Origin: Tillus elongatus
Lineage: Eukaryota > Arthropoda > Insecta > Coleoptera > Cleridae
Direction of reading: 5' to 3'
NCBI GenBank assembly: GCA_964006375.1
Contig: OZ023265.1
Span: 155,474,547-155,538,546 of the forward strand
Length of the DNA: 64,000 bases
Shown: piece by piece, positions 63,911 through 64,000 of the stretch
How positions within the stretch are numbered: position 1 is the first letter of the stretch
Layout: every line of letters begins with the position of its first letter
Notes under the pieces: model-generated
The model's input: only the letters and a program-made list of their open reading frames with translations
The model's database searches: none
Told to the model about the DNA's origin: nothing
Made by a program: the position numbers and the translations under genes

Positions 63911-64000
63911 AAAATGAACTTTGACAATGAACTTGATGAGAAAGTTCCGTGGTTAATTAATTTCCTTGGCCAAATAAGAATTAAGTGTGCTAATGGAACA
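63911..64000 (+). CDS. Possible exon start running off the window edge
   Basis: A pyrimidine-rich 'ctcccttttcacttag' resembles a splice acceptor, and is followed by an open frame to the window end: MNFDNELDEKVPWLINFLGQ and about ten more residues. The composition is protein-like, but 30 codons are too few to judge and no family is recognised. Confidence 0.2.

Overview
The window looks like intergenic or intronic DNA from a large, repeat-rich insect genome. A beetle is plausible, but the species is not fixed by anything seen. Supporting signs are insect-type non-LTR retrotransposons (a BS/X-like Jockey, an RNase H-bearing I/LOA/R1-group element, RTE- and CR1-like fragments), an IS630-Tc1-mariner transposon with a DUF4817-type transposase, mariner and hAT relics, Penelope-like elements (PLEs) with GIY-YIG endonuclease, a tRNA-derived SINE, and about twenty long (TA)n arrays. 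No complete host gene is visible. The best host-gene evidence is a short signal-peptide exon at 13155-13203 (minus) with a TATA box upstream and a strong splice donor.

Layout: 1-2080, an interspersed repeat split by a 1.75 kb insertion that carries a 234-bp GC-rich tandem duplication; 2080-2760, AT-rich tandem repeats; 2806-3922, an RTE pseudogene; 4086-5545, a (TA)n-bearing repeat ('U family') with PLE ends nested in its TA tract; 7741-8145, a second inverted PLE-end pair; 8776-9090, a SINE; 9718-12453, a complete-ended IS630-type transposon; 13155-13260, the host exon and promoter; 13830-24152, U and 'A' family repeats that enclose a 4.9 kb I/LOA/R1-group element (15790-20706) inserted at a palindrome centre; 24618-26008, a full U copy; 26390-28992, Jockey J1; 29305-34492, more U copies, a ribozyme-bearing retrozyme-like unit and a hAT fragment; 35239-37345, a mariner relic split by Jockey J2 with a 194-bp target duplication; 37370-38171, CRE-like repeats and a small open frame; 38265-39885, Jockey J3; 40734-43268, a PLE in 1.1 kb inverted-repeat form; 43690-48660, a second I/LOA/R1-group relic abutting Jockey J4; 49680-51262, an ORF1-only LINE with an intact 292-codon ORF; 51405-59993, U copies, a transposase relic and a CR1-like 3' end; 60027-60855, a 310-bp tandem array with hammerhead ribozyme motifs; 61030-63490, a palindromic U copy and a PLE nested in a U copy.

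The most interesting system is the set of hammerhead-ribozyme (HHR) repeats. The 310-bp monomers at 60027-60855 (minus strand) and the unit at 30930-31298 (plus strand) carry a type I HHR: CTGAAGA box, 5-bp stem II, GAAA, short stem III and GTC cleavage triplet. This is the architecture described for animal retrozymes, small non-autonomous retroelements thought to depend on PLEs. The ends of three different PLE families in the same window keep a recognisable, more degenerate version of the same fold. Several PLE pieces lie inside (TA)n tracts of the U family, so helper-type elements, ribozyme repeats and insertion sites occur together.

Every recognisable reverse transcriptase or transposase frame is broken. 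The one long intact frame apart from low-complexity translations is the ORF1 at 50384-51262. All family assignments come from reading motifs by eye; none was checked against a database.
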